From a virus: a stretch of DNA of 23,988 nucleotides. Positions 1-5,747 of the stretch are shown here, one piece after another. A program made the translations under genes and the position numbers. The number at the start of each line of letters is the position of its first letter. The stretch's first letter is position 1. The DNA lies in IMG/VR virus record IMGVR_UViG_3300009147_000027, positions 1 through 23,988 of that record. One strand, written 5' to 3'. Under the pieces are notes generated by a model. The model saw nothing but the letters and a program-made list of their open reading frames with translations, was not told the origin of the DNA and ran no database searches.

Positions 1-114
1 GCAAGATCAACGCAGTTCAGGACGCAGTTCAAACAGTTCGTAGACGATCATGGAACGGTGGAGGAGGGCCATGGGCAAGGAGAAGAAAGAGATCCCGGCC
101 GATGTGTTGGCTGA
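1..114 (+). CDS. 3' end of a truncated upstream gene (uncertain frame)
   Basis: The window begins inside a coding region. Of the three plus frames, the one beginning at base 1 has the most GC-rich third codon positions and reads ...TQFRTQFKQFVDDHGTVEEGH before a TGA at 112-114. This would overlap the next gene by 44 bases. A second frame stops with TAG at 43-45 but has AT-rich third positions, so it is less likely. The fragment is too short to name a family, and its function is unknown. Confidence 0.3.
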   Translation, partial: ARSTQFRTQFKQFVDDHGTVEEGHGQGEERDPGRCVG

Positions 115-253
115 TGCTGATCAAGAATCCGGGCACTCCTTGTGGCGTCTGGACCCGGCTTTTGTTGAGGCGTTGAAAGTCGTCGTTGAAAGGCACCATG
201 AGGTTCTACGCAGGCTCACAGATGGTCCCAGGGAGGAAGATCTTGACCCGTGA
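71..253 (+). CDS. small hypothetical phage protein (60 aa)
   Basis: This is a short charged protein (MGKEKKEIPADVLADADQ...) with a helical, acidic C-terminal half (VEALKVVVERHHEVLRRL). I do not recognise the family. The start at 71 is chosen because a GGAGGAGGG run lies just before it at about 60-68. An in-frame ATG at 50 has no ribosome site. The gene is followed with overlap by the Cys-pair protein, in a tightly packed plus-strand run of small genes. There is no signal peptide or membrane segment. Such small charged proteins are common in actinophage accessory regions, and no role can be assigned. Confidence 0.7.
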   Translation: MGKEKKEIPADVLADADQESGHSLWRLDPAFVEALKVVVERHHEVLRRLTDGPREEDLDP

Positions 254-485
254 GATGACCTACTACTGCGAAGAGCCCAAGTGCGAGAACAAGCAGACCT
301 CGGCCTCGGAAGCCCGGCCCATCACCGGGTGGCTGTTGGTGGTCATGCGGCTACCTACGGAGAACCCGTACCTGTACGACTTCTGCTCTTGGGATTGTCT
401 GATGAAGTACGCGGCGAGCTTGGACCCACCGGAGGAGATCGAGTGGGAGACGATGGGGAGAGAGAAGAATGACCGAACTGACTGA
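243..485 (+). CDS. small zinc-finger-like protein (two Cys pairs)
   Basis: The protein contains YYCEEPKC near the N-terminus and FCSWDC about 45 residues later, two Cys pairs with the spacing expected of a small zinc ribbon or treble-clef fold. The pattern YDFCSWDCLMKYA resembles small zinc-binding proteins seen in many actinophages, whose function is unknown. Start choice: GGAGG at 232-236 sits 6 bases before a TTG at 243, whereas the ATG at 255 is 18 bases away, so TTG at 243 is slightly favoured; the ATG would give 76 aa. It overlaps the preceding gene by about 11 bases and the metallophosphoesterase by 17 bases, which suggests translational coupling. DNA, RNA or protein binding are all possible. 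Confidence 0.72.
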   Translation: MTREMTYYCEEPKCENKQTSASEARPITGWLLVVMRLPTENPYLYDFCSWDCLMKYAASLDPPEEIEWETMGREKNDRTD

Positions 486-1275
486 TCCGCTAGCTACGCC
501 CACAACCATTGCCTTTGCTGGCGATTGGCACATGAATGCACCATGGGCAGTCTCAATGATCCAAAATGTCTCGTACCAGGACGTTGACGTCATCATCCAT
601 GCCGGCGACTTTGGCTACACGTTCAACACCAGCTACCTGAACGCCCTGGAAGAGGCACTTGATAAGGCTGGGATCCATCTCCTTTTCGTGGACGGAAACC
701 ACGAGGACTACGAACAGTTGTACTCGTTTCCAGTGGGAGAGAACGGTCTCCGAGAACTGGCTCCGCATATCTGGCATGTTCCCCGGGGCTTCCGCTGGAA
801 CTGGGGCGGTGTGCGGTTCATGGGCATGGGTGGCGCGCATTCAGTCGACCGGCCCTGGCGCCAGCAGGGGATCTCGTGGTGGCCAGAGGAACTGATCACG
901 TTCACTGAGATCGCCAAGGCTGCCGCAGAGGGTCCAGTTGACGTGTTGGTTTCCCATGACTGCCCGAAAGAGGTGACCATCCCAGGCATTGACGATCGGG
1001 CGGAGAACCGGTACTCAGACTTCCCACCTGAGCAGTTGCAGTTGGCCCGTGCTCACCGGCAGAGACTGTCCATGGTGACTAGCGCGGTAACTCCGACGAT
1101 CATTGTGCACGGGCACTACCACCGGGCGTACGCAGCCCACGAGCAGTTTGAACATGGCGGCGTGATCGTCTGGGGTTTGGACTGTGACGGGACCAGTTAC
1201 CAGCAGAACATCCGGATAGTGGATTTGGTCGACATTCAGGCGGTTACTGGCCGTTCGCCAGAGTCAGACCAGTAA
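469..1275 (+). CDS. calcineurin-like metallophosphoesterase
   Basis: This is a 268-aa cytoplasmic phosphoesterase with the complete dinuclear-metal signature in order: GDWH (residues 18-21), GDFG (46-49), GNHE (76-79), SHDCP (162-166) and HGHYH (214-218). These are the ligands and catalytic His of the calcineurin-like family, whose members hydrolyse phosphomono- or phosphodiesters. A ribosome site (GGGGAGAG) precedes the ATG. It overlaps the zinc-finger-like gene and lies in the plus-strand run leading to the holin. Phage members of this family have been proposed to act on nucleotides or nucleic-acid ends, but the substrate cannot be read from sequence. There is no signal peptide and the length is normal for a single-domain enzyme. 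The family call is firm and the biological role is open. Confidence 0.93.
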   Translation: MTELTDPLATPTTIAFAGDWHMNAPWAVSMIQNVSYQDVDVIIHAGDFGYTFNTSYLNALEEALDKAGIHLLFVDGNHEDYEQLYSFPVGENGLRELAPHIWHVPRGFRWNWGGVRFMGMGGAHSVDRPWRQQGISWWPEELITFTEIAKAAAEGPVDVLVSHDCPKEVTIPGIDDRAENRYSDFPPEQLQLARAHRQRLSMVTSAVTPTIIVHGHYHRAYAAHEQFEHGGVIVWGLDCDGTSYQQNIRIVDLVDIQAVTGRSPESDQ

Positions 1276-1285
1276 GATCCCTGAC

Positions 1286-1561
1286 ATGGCTGAAGTTATC
1301 GCTGAAGGTGCTCACGATCATCCTCTACCGCCACGAGGTCGCCGTCCCCGCTATCCATGGGAGACCTGGCGCGATGGCCAGTGGCGCTTCGCCCGGGAGG
1401 GTGTGGACTACACCTGTACGTCCGCTTCTTTCCGGACCGCCGTATACGCCCACGCTCGGATAGCAGGAACGGCGGCGCACACCTACATGGTCGATGACGG
1501 TGTCGCTTTCGTGATCCTTGTCCACGAAGATGATCCGGTCCCAAGGTATCCCGGTATGTGA
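1286..1561 (+). CDS. small conserved-looking phage protein (91 aa)
   Basis: This basic, Trp/Arg-rich protein contains PRYPWETWRDGQWRFAREGVDYTCTSASFRTAVYAHARIAG. The layout WxxWxDGxWxxxxxGxDYxxxxxxFRxxxxxxA followed by a DDGVAFVI strand is familiar from small actinophage proteins of unknown function. It follows the metallophosphoesterase by 10 bases with only a weak ribosome site, so coupling is likely. It ends at TGA 1559-1561, just before a possible promoter. There is no membrane segment or catalytic motif. I can support it as a real gene from composition and packing, but not name its role. Confidence 0.78.
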   Translation: MAEVIAEGAHDHPLPPRGRRPRYPWETWRDGQWRFAREGVDYTCTSASFRTAVYAHARIAGTAAHTYMVDDGVAFVILVHEDDPVPRYPGM

Positions 1562-1562
1562 T

Positions 1563-1591
1563 TTGTCTACCCGAGGGTACGGGTGTAAGGT
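1563..1591 (+). promoter_or_regulatory. putative sigma-70-type promoter
   Basis: TTGTCT (1563-1568) and TAAGGT (1586-1591) are separated by exactly 17 bases in the only sizeable gap of the left operon. The spacer contains GAGGGTACGGG, related to the GGGGTAC words in the other control regions. It would drive the two small membrane proteins and the holin. An imperfect hairpin (GGTAG 1589-1593 with CTACC 1614-1618) overlaps its -10 and extends into the leader. This is sequence match only. Confidence 0.35.
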
Positions 1592-1637
1592 AGGAGTCAC
1601 GGAAAGTGATCTTCTACCACAAGGAGAACAGGAGCAC

Positions 1638-1814
1638 ATGAACTTCATCCTGAAGACGGTCGGCATCATTATCGTGATCCTTGGTGGGCTGGCCAGCTTC
1701 TTGGCCAGCCAGGAGGGCAACGACAGTGCCGTACGGGGCGGTGTGATCATGGCAGTGATCGGTCTCGCCGTAGCTGCCCTTGGTTCACTGTTCAAGTCCA
1801 AGGCAGGCAGCTGA
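1638..1814 (+). CDS. small two-helix membrane protein (58 aa)
   Basis: The protein reads MNFILKTVGIIIVILGGLASFLA, then a short polar turn (SQEGNDSAVRG), then GVIMAVIGLAVAALGSLF, with a basic tail. That is two hydrophobic segments in a hairpin. The ATG at 1638 is preceded by AAGGAG and GGAG in AAGGAGAACAGGAGCAC, so a longer in-frame start far upstream at 1518 is not needed. It is followed 5 bases later by another small membrane protein and then by the holin. The context suggests a lysis-associated membrane protein, such as an accessory holin or antiholin, but two-helix proteins in this position have various roles. Confidence 0.75.
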   Translation: MNFILKTVGIIIVILGGLASFLASQEGNDSAVRGGVIMAVIGLAVAALGSLFKSKAGS

Positions 1815-1819
1815 CCTCA

Positions 1820-2029
1820 ATGGACTGGCTCGCTGCTGATACCCCAGGTATCCCTGGGCAGCACATCCCCGGCCTTGATGAGCTGATGGGTCAACCATGG
1901 TTCTGGCCGGCGATGGCCGCCATAGGTCTAGCCATCGTGCTGTCCCGGCTCTGGAAGCACCCCAAGGTGCTCATCGCGGTGATCGCCGGTATCGCGGTCA
2001 CGTTGTGGGTGCTCAGCCAGATCGACTAG
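1820..2029 (+). CDS. small membrane protein, possible second holin or antiholin (69 aa)
   Basis: After a polar N-terminus (MDWLAADTPGIPGQHIPGLDELMGQ) come two hydrophobic stretches: PWFWPAMAAIGLAIVLSRLW and, after KHPK, VLIAVIAGIAVTLWVLSQ. The Lys/Arg residues between them fit a two-pass hairpin. It starts 5 bases after the preceding membrane gene with no clear ribosome site, so it is probably translationally coupled. It ends 8 bases before the large hairpin in front of the r1t-like holin. Several consecutive small membrane genes beside a holin are typical of actinophage lysis cassettes, where they act as second holins or antiholins. That role is inferred from position. Confidence 0.75.
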   Translation: MDWLAADTPGIPGQHIPGLDELMGQPWFWPAMAAIGLAIVLSRLWKHPKVLIAVIAGIAVTLWVLSQID

Positions 2030-2037
2030 TTCCCTTG

Positions 2038-2081
2038 AATCCCAACTCCACCTATCCTTCGGGGTATGTGGAGTTGGGATT
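2038..2081 (+). promoter_or_regulatory. long hairpin with UUCG loop burying the holin start codon
   Basis: AATCCCAACTCCAC (2038-2051) is the exact reverse complement of GTGGAGTTGGGATT (2068-2081). After one C-T mismatch the inner bases pair again (2053-2057 with 2062-2066, one G-U) and close on a TTCG tetraloop (2058-2061) flanked by C and G. The holin ATG (2066-2068) lies wholly within the paired region, and there is no purine-rich ribosome site outside it. The structure could block holin translation or attenuate transcription from upstream. It is followed by only three T residues, so it is not a canonical terminator. Confidence 0.65.
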
Positions 2082-2284
2082 TCTGGAAAAAAACCATCGA
2101 GCGTGCGATTAAAACGCCGCTTGAGGTGTATGTCATCGCTATTGGTGCTGATGGCGCGAACTGGTTTAGCGTCAACTACAACGACATGTGGAAGTTGGCA
2201 GTTGGTTCTATGATTGCCTGCGTTGCCGTGTCCCTTATCTCATCTCAGGTAGGCCCCACAAAAGACGATCCCAGTGTCGTTTAA
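2066..2284 (+). CDS. r1t-like holin
   Basis: This 72-aa protein begins MWSWDFWKKTIERAIKT, the hallmark N-terminus of the phage r1t holin family. A GADG turn and a hydrophobic C-terminal helix (WKLAVGSMIACVAVSLISS) with a short hydrophilic tail follow. Holins accumulate in the cytoplasmic membrane and open it at a set time so endolysin can reach the cell wall. No endolysin gene is visible here; it may lie left of the window. The start is placed by family N-terminal match. The ATG is buried in the 2038-2081 hairpin and lacks a normal ribosome site, so expression is probably restricted. Its TAA overlaps the stop of the convergent primase-helicase gene. Confidence 0.85.
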   Translation: MWSWDFWKKTIERAIKTPLEVYVIAIGADGANWFSVNYNDMWKLAVGSMIACVAVSLISSQVGPTKDDPSVV

Positions 2285-4848
2285 CGCCGCATAGTGCCCA
2301 GGACACCGAACATCATGTTCTGGGCCAGACCCTTCCAGTTGGACCCTTTCTCCCGCGTGTACTCGTATCCGAGGTTCTCGATCCGCCACTTGAACCGGCG
2401 ACTACCCAGTGGTCGCTGGAGGTTCAGGTTGCACCAGTCCACGTACTGAACGTAGAGGGCACGAGTAGCGACTAGGCCGTCCTCCTGGGCAAGGAGCGTG
2501 CCCTCCTCCAGGCTCTCGTGGACGAACATGGCGGCCGTGTCGGTCTCCAGCTTGTACTGGTCCACCTCGGAGCGCAGGGCATTCGGCTCGTTGCGCAACC
2601 CCTCCTCGCGGTACATGCGCACGCCCTCGATGAGCCAGTTGAGGATCCCGCTGCTCTCGGCCAGGAGTACCCGCTCAGCGAACGCCCCGACCTCCTGCTC
2701 CTCGCCTATAGGGCAGTCCATGCGGATCGGCTTGACCCGGCGCCAGATGGCATCGTCGTCGGAGGTCAAGGTGGGCAGGTGGTTGGTTGACATCCAAATG
2801 ACACAGTTTGGACGCCATGACACGAACTCGCCGTACAGGGGACGAGTTGTCAGGGTGTCGTTACCGGTGATTCGTTTGATCAGCTCCTCGTCCATGAGCG
2901 CGCCGATCGAGGTCTCCGAGAAGGTGACGAACCGCTTGCCCATGAGCAGGTGGAGGTCAGCCGGCAACGAGTCACCGCGACGGGACTTGAACGTGGACGC
3001 GGCAGCCGAGGCCCCGTAGTCACCGAAGATCAGTTCGATGGCCCGACACAGCTGAGACTTACCGGTACCTGAAGGTCCATGCAGGAGGAACACCGCGCGC
3101 TGGTCAGAGTCACCGAGCAGGGTGTACCCCAGAGCCCGCTGAAGGTAGTTCCGCATAGCCGTATCAGGAATGGCCCGTTCAATAAACTTGACCCATTCCG
3201 GAGCAGTTGCGTCTGGATTCCAGCTGGCGTTGAACTGCTTGGTGAGCATGTCCTTAGGATCGTGTGCGTGGACCTGGAGAGTGTCTAGATCCAGCGTGCA
3301 GTCCTTGAGATTGAGCAGGTTCCGCTTACTGTCAAAGTCCAGGACATTCGCCGTTACCATACTGGCGAACAAGCCAATTGCACCATTAACGTGTGTGGCC
3401 ATACCCGAAGAGCCATACCACTTGTTGATTTCCTTGAAGTCGCTGGTTCCCCTGGCCTGGTCGACCTCGGCCCGGAGGTACTCCATGACTCCCCGGTACT
3501 TCAAACTGACCTTGGCCCCCTTGTCGCGTGCCCAGTGGGTACCGGTCCAGTGTCGCCAGTGCTTGTCCTGGGATACGAACTTGAACGTGCCCTGAGCAAC
3601 TTCCGCTAGTCGTTCGGCGTTGCCAATGTCGTTGAGCATGTGCCTTTCACTGGGTACGTATTCAGGTTCGTGGTGACCGTTGCCGTTGGTGTCAGCTGGG
3701 CGCGGGGGCACGAAACTAGGCGCTTCAGTGATGGGCGTTATCTGTGCTATCTGAACCCCGTAACCTTGACTCCTGAGGGCCTTTGCGGCTGCGGAGAAAT
3801 CATTTCCATAGCCATTGATGATTGCCCATGCGGCACCCTTGGTGTAACACCTCCAGGGCTCGAATTCGGTCTCAGTGGTGAAGATGAATAGCCGATCCCT
3901 TTCCGCATTACGACCCGTGGTAGCCGAGTGTCCGTCACTCTTACGCTTTCCCGGCCTCGTCCAGTAGCGGGTACCACCCACGGTTTTGCTTAGCGTCCAC
4001 CCTTCAAGGATGTCAGCCCAATCGACCTTATTCTCGAAATCGTTAAATGGAGTTACTTCTGATCGATCACTGTTAATAGGAATGTATGAAAAGTGGGACA
4101 CGACGGGAGCCGTTGTTTCCAGAGTTGCCCTGGCCCTGTCCAGGTGCCCCTCCAGCTCCTGGAACGTGTACATCTGTCCGTCACCGTCACCGTGCACGAT
4201 CCGACACGGCTGTGGTCGACCCTCGACCTTGAGGTTCACTGTCCCAGGTATCCGGAGTACCCGAGCAAGATCACCAATTCCGGTGCCGTAGTGCCAGCTG
4301 AGTCGTTCGGCACCACGGGCAAGGATGTCCTGCCACCCCGTGGAGAGCGCCTTGACCCGCTCCAGCACGTCCTGGTCGGTGACCATCACTGGCTGCCTCA
4401 GCAGCCACCAGGGGTACAGCCCGCCACCGCTGTGGATCCACAAGGAAGGAGTGGGGAGTCCAGCTGCTCCTACGATCGAACGGGCCGTGCTCTCATCAGG
4501 GGGTAGCAGATTCTTGGTCTTGTGCCCCGGGCCGGCGATGTCGATGTCGGCCCAGAGCCCTGGAAACTCAAGGGAGTCGGACTCTCCGCCACGACCACCG
4601 AGCTTGGGTTCTTCCCGTAGCGTGCAGGCCCGCAAGTAGATCCCGGCTACCCGTGCCTCATGGCACTCTTCCACGTACCGTAGAAGATCATTAAGTTTGT
4701 CGAGGGTAAACGTACGCCCTGTCCAGCCGTTCGACGTGGACACATGGAGCAGGCCCTTGGAATCGCCATGAATCAGCTCAATAAAGGACTGTACTTGTGC
4801 CAGGTCCAGCCTGGACTGGCTAGATGTGGTGTCTACCTGTACAGTCAC
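2281..4848 (-). CDS. primase-helicase (AEP-like primase plus D5/SF3 ATPase)
   Basis: This 855-aa replication protein primes and unwinds phage DNA. The N-terminal third looks like an archaeo-eukaryotic-type primase domain: DID (101-103), HSGGG (139-143) and DLARVLRIPGTVNLK (193-207). The C-terminal half is a D5/P4-type superfamily 3 helicase: Walker A GPSGTGKS (591-598), an acidic strand RFVTFSET (639-646), polar motif MSTN (686-689) and an arginine pair IWRRVKP (about 703-704). The start is GTG, preceded by AGGGGGG with 8 bases between. The gene is convergent with the holin; the two stops share TTAA. Upstream lies a repeat and hairpin region, a candidate origin. It is transcribed in the same direction as the SSB-like, nuclease and regulator genes, though it may have its own promoter. 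Confidence 0.92.
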   Translation of the reverse strand: MTVQVDTTSSQSRLDLAQVQSFIELIHGDSKGLLHVSTSNGWTGRTFTLDKLNDLLRYVEECHEARVAGIYLRACTLREEPKLGGRGGESDSLEFPGLWADIDIAGPGHKTKNLLPPDESTARSIVGAAGLPTPSLWIHSGGGLYPWWLLRQPVMVTDQDVLERVKALSTGWQDILARGAERLSWHYGTGIGDLARVLRIPGTVNLKVEGRPQPCRIVHGDGDGQMYTFQELEGHLDRARATLETTAPVVSHFSYIPINSDRSEVTPFNDFENKVDWADILEGWTLSKTVGGTRYWTRPGKRKSDGHSATTGRNAERDRLFIFTTETEFEPWRCYTKGAAWAIINGYGNDFSAAAKALRSQGYGVQIAQITPITEAPSFVPPRPADTNGNGHHEPEYVPSERHMLNDIGNAERLAEVAQGTFKFVSQDKHWRHWTGTHWARDKGAKVSLKYRGVMEYLRAEVDQARGTSDFKEINKWYGSSGMATHVNGAIGLFASMVTANVLDFDSKRNLLNLKDCTLDLDTLQVHAHDPKDMLTKQFNASWNPDATAPEWVKFIERAIPDTAMRNYLQRALGYTLLGDSDQRAVFLLHGPSGTGKSQLCRAIELIFGDYGASAAASTFKSRRGDSLPADLHLLMGKRFVTFSETSIGALMDEELIKRITGNDTLTTRPLYGEFVSWRPNCVIWMSTNHLPTLTSDDDAIWRRVKPIRMDCPIGEEQEVGAFAERVLLAESSGILNWLIEGVRMYREEGLRNEPNALRSEVDQYKLETDTAAMFVHESLEEGTLLAQEDGLVATRALYVQYVDWCNLNLQRPLGSRRFKWRIENLGYEYTREKGSNWKGLAQNMMFGVLGTMRR

Positions 4849-4851
4849 GAT

Positions 4852-4910
4852 GAGTACCCCCCTACATGGTTACTGTGATCATTTGGAGTACCCCTCTTCT
4901 GGTTATGTGA
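4852..4910 (-). repeat. two direct repeats upstream of the primase gene
   Basis: Two imperfect copies of about 25-27 bases lie at 4852-4878 and 4886-4910, 34 bases apart. On the minus strand both read TCACA(G)TAACCA, then 3-4 variable bases, then (A/G)GGGGTACTC. The proximal copy contains the ribosome site of the primase-helicase gene. They could be operators or origin iterons. The GGGGGTAC part is also found in the divergent control region at 7030-7039. Confidence 0.5.
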
Positions 4911-4939
4911 CCAACGGGGAACAGGAAACGCACAGCAGA

Positions 4940-4963
4940 GGATCAGTAGGCTGAAGCTGATCC
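4940..4963. repeat. inverted repeat (7-bp perfect stem)
   Basis: GGATCAG (4940-4946) pairs with CTGATCC (4957-4963) around a 10-base loop. It is immediately next to a longer hairpin, with a single C between them. There is no T-run on either strand, so a terminator is unlikely. It may be part of an origin or a structured RNA. Confidence 0.45.
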
Positions 4964-4964
4964 C

Positions 4965-5001
4965 GATGCAGGGACCTCCTTGAGAAAGAGGTCCCTGCAT
5001 C
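4965..5001. repeat. inverted repeat (14-bp perfect stem) with a perfect Shine-Dalgarno sequence
   Basis: GATGCAGGGACCTC (4965-4978) is perfectly complementary to GAGGTCCCTGCATC (4988-5001) with a 9-base loop. On the minus strand one arm and the loop edge carry AAGGAGGT (4974-4981), a full Shine-Dalgarno sequence with no start codon at a usable distance. On the plus strand the same bases read ACCTCCTT, like the 16S rRNA 3' end. There is no T-run. Function is unknown; an RNA element or origin structure is possible. Confidence 0.5.
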
Positions 5002-5095
5002 ATGTGAGCCTCCGGTTAAACGAAAAGGTTTTCTGATCGTACGCCCAGCCGGTGGCTCGTGGTACCTTGCACTTCTGCAACTCTGCCTTCTCTGA

Positions 5096-5135
5096 AGCAA
5101 CCGCCCCGGACTTGCCATCCGGGGCGTTTGCTTTT
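5096..5135 (+). terminator. intrinsic terminator (plus-strand polarity, possibly bidirectional)
   Basis: CGCCCCGGA (5102-5110) pairs with TCCGGGGCG (5118-5126) around a 7-base loop and is followed by TTTGCTTTT (5127-5135). The stem extends with AAGCAA/TTGCTT after one mismatch. The T-run is on the plus-strand side, although no plus-strand gene ends nearby. On the minus strand it sits just after the SSB-like stop codon with a weaker run (GTTGCTTC), so it may also stop that operon. Confidence 0.65.
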
Positions 5136-5733
5136 AGAACGGGGCTTCGTTGTAGCTGGGATCCGAAGATGGGGGTGTCCGTGGATAAGCAGGCTGCTGT
5201 TGGCGCATCCGATCCAGAAGACTCTGCTGGGCCTGAGGATCTGGAACTGTATGAGGACTGGGACCTGGACTTGGGGGTGCCGTCACAGGGGCGATTGGTG
5301 CGACGGGTGACTGTGCAGTTGGTACGGGCGAAGCCGCGAACTCTGGATGAGTTGCGAGCCACGTCTGTGCCCGCCCTACCGCCACCTGATCCTGAGACGC
5401 CGACTCAAAAATGAACGGGGCCGTACGTCCAGGAGTACCTGCTCCTCGACCGATGCGACCCAGGAGAAGCTGACCCACACACGGACGGAGACCCTGAATG
5501 AGCTTGGACTGGAACCACAGCACGTTGCGGTAAACGTGACCCGCAGCTCCGTAGTCGTCCTTCTCGTCCATGTTCACCACGTCGCACGCGATGGCGTCTG
5601 AGGTCTCACCGGGTGGCGTGTACTGAGTAACAATTCCCGTTTTGTACTCCATGGGCCGCACAATGAGCAGCTGGCCCACAATGTCACGGGGGTTTAGCCG
5701 ATCCCCGCCACTAGGTTCACCGAATGGCTGCAT
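5134..5733 (-). CDS. SSB-like actinophage replication protein with EAPF tail
   Basis: This 199-aa protein has a globular, strand-rich N-terminal part (about residues 12-130: RDIVGQLLIVRPMEYKTGIVTQY ... VLWFQSKLIQGLRPCVGQLLLGRIGRGAGTPGRTAPFIF). A Pro/Ala/Gln-rich, probably disordered linker follows, ending in SYNEAPF. An ordered domain, a flexible linker and a C-terminal acidic-x-Pro-Phe tip are the build of single-stranded DNA-binding proteins, whose tip recruits other replication proteins. The N-terminal part resembles a conserved actinophage family I know only as hypothetical, so the OB fold is inferred. GAGGAG lies 6 bases before the ATG. It follows the nuclease gene by 14 bases, and the shared operon with nuclease and primase supports a DNA-metabolism role. 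Confidence 0.72.
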   Translation of the reverse strand: MQPFGEPSGGDRLNPRDIVGQLLIVRPMEYKTGIVTQYTPPGETSDAIACDVVNMDEKDDYGAAGHVYRNVLWFQSKLIQGLRPCVGQLLLGRIGRGAGTPGRTAPFIFESASQDQVAVGRAQTWLATHPEFAASPVPTAQSPVAPIAPVTAPPSPGPSPHTVPDPQAQQSLLDRMRQQQPAYPRTPPSSDPSYNEAPF

Positions 5734-5747
5734 TCTCTGCTCCTCTG

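Noticed and set aside
1-45. CAGTTC repeats near the left end as a regulatory repeat
   Set aside because: Three copies with uneven spacing inside a probable coding fragment are best explained by repeated Gln-Phe codons.
2498-3019. Long plus-strand frame opposite the primase-helicase ATPase domain
   Set aside because: It is a Ser/Arg-rich shadow of a clearly recognised gene with intact motifs.
4849-4920. CRISPR-like array
   Set aside because: There are only two imperfect copies with a 7-base gap and no spacers. Presence of a Cas4-like nuclease alone is not evidence of CRISPR.
5000-5101. Possible tRNA or small structured RNA gene in the intergenic region
   Set aside because: No acceptor stem, T-loop consensus or anticodon arm could be built.
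5052-5414. Plus-strand frame of 120 codons opposite the SSB-like 3' end
   Set aside because: It is antisense to the Pro/Gln-rich linker, which yields open antisense frames by composition, and the strong plus-strand terminator at 5096-5135 lies inside it.
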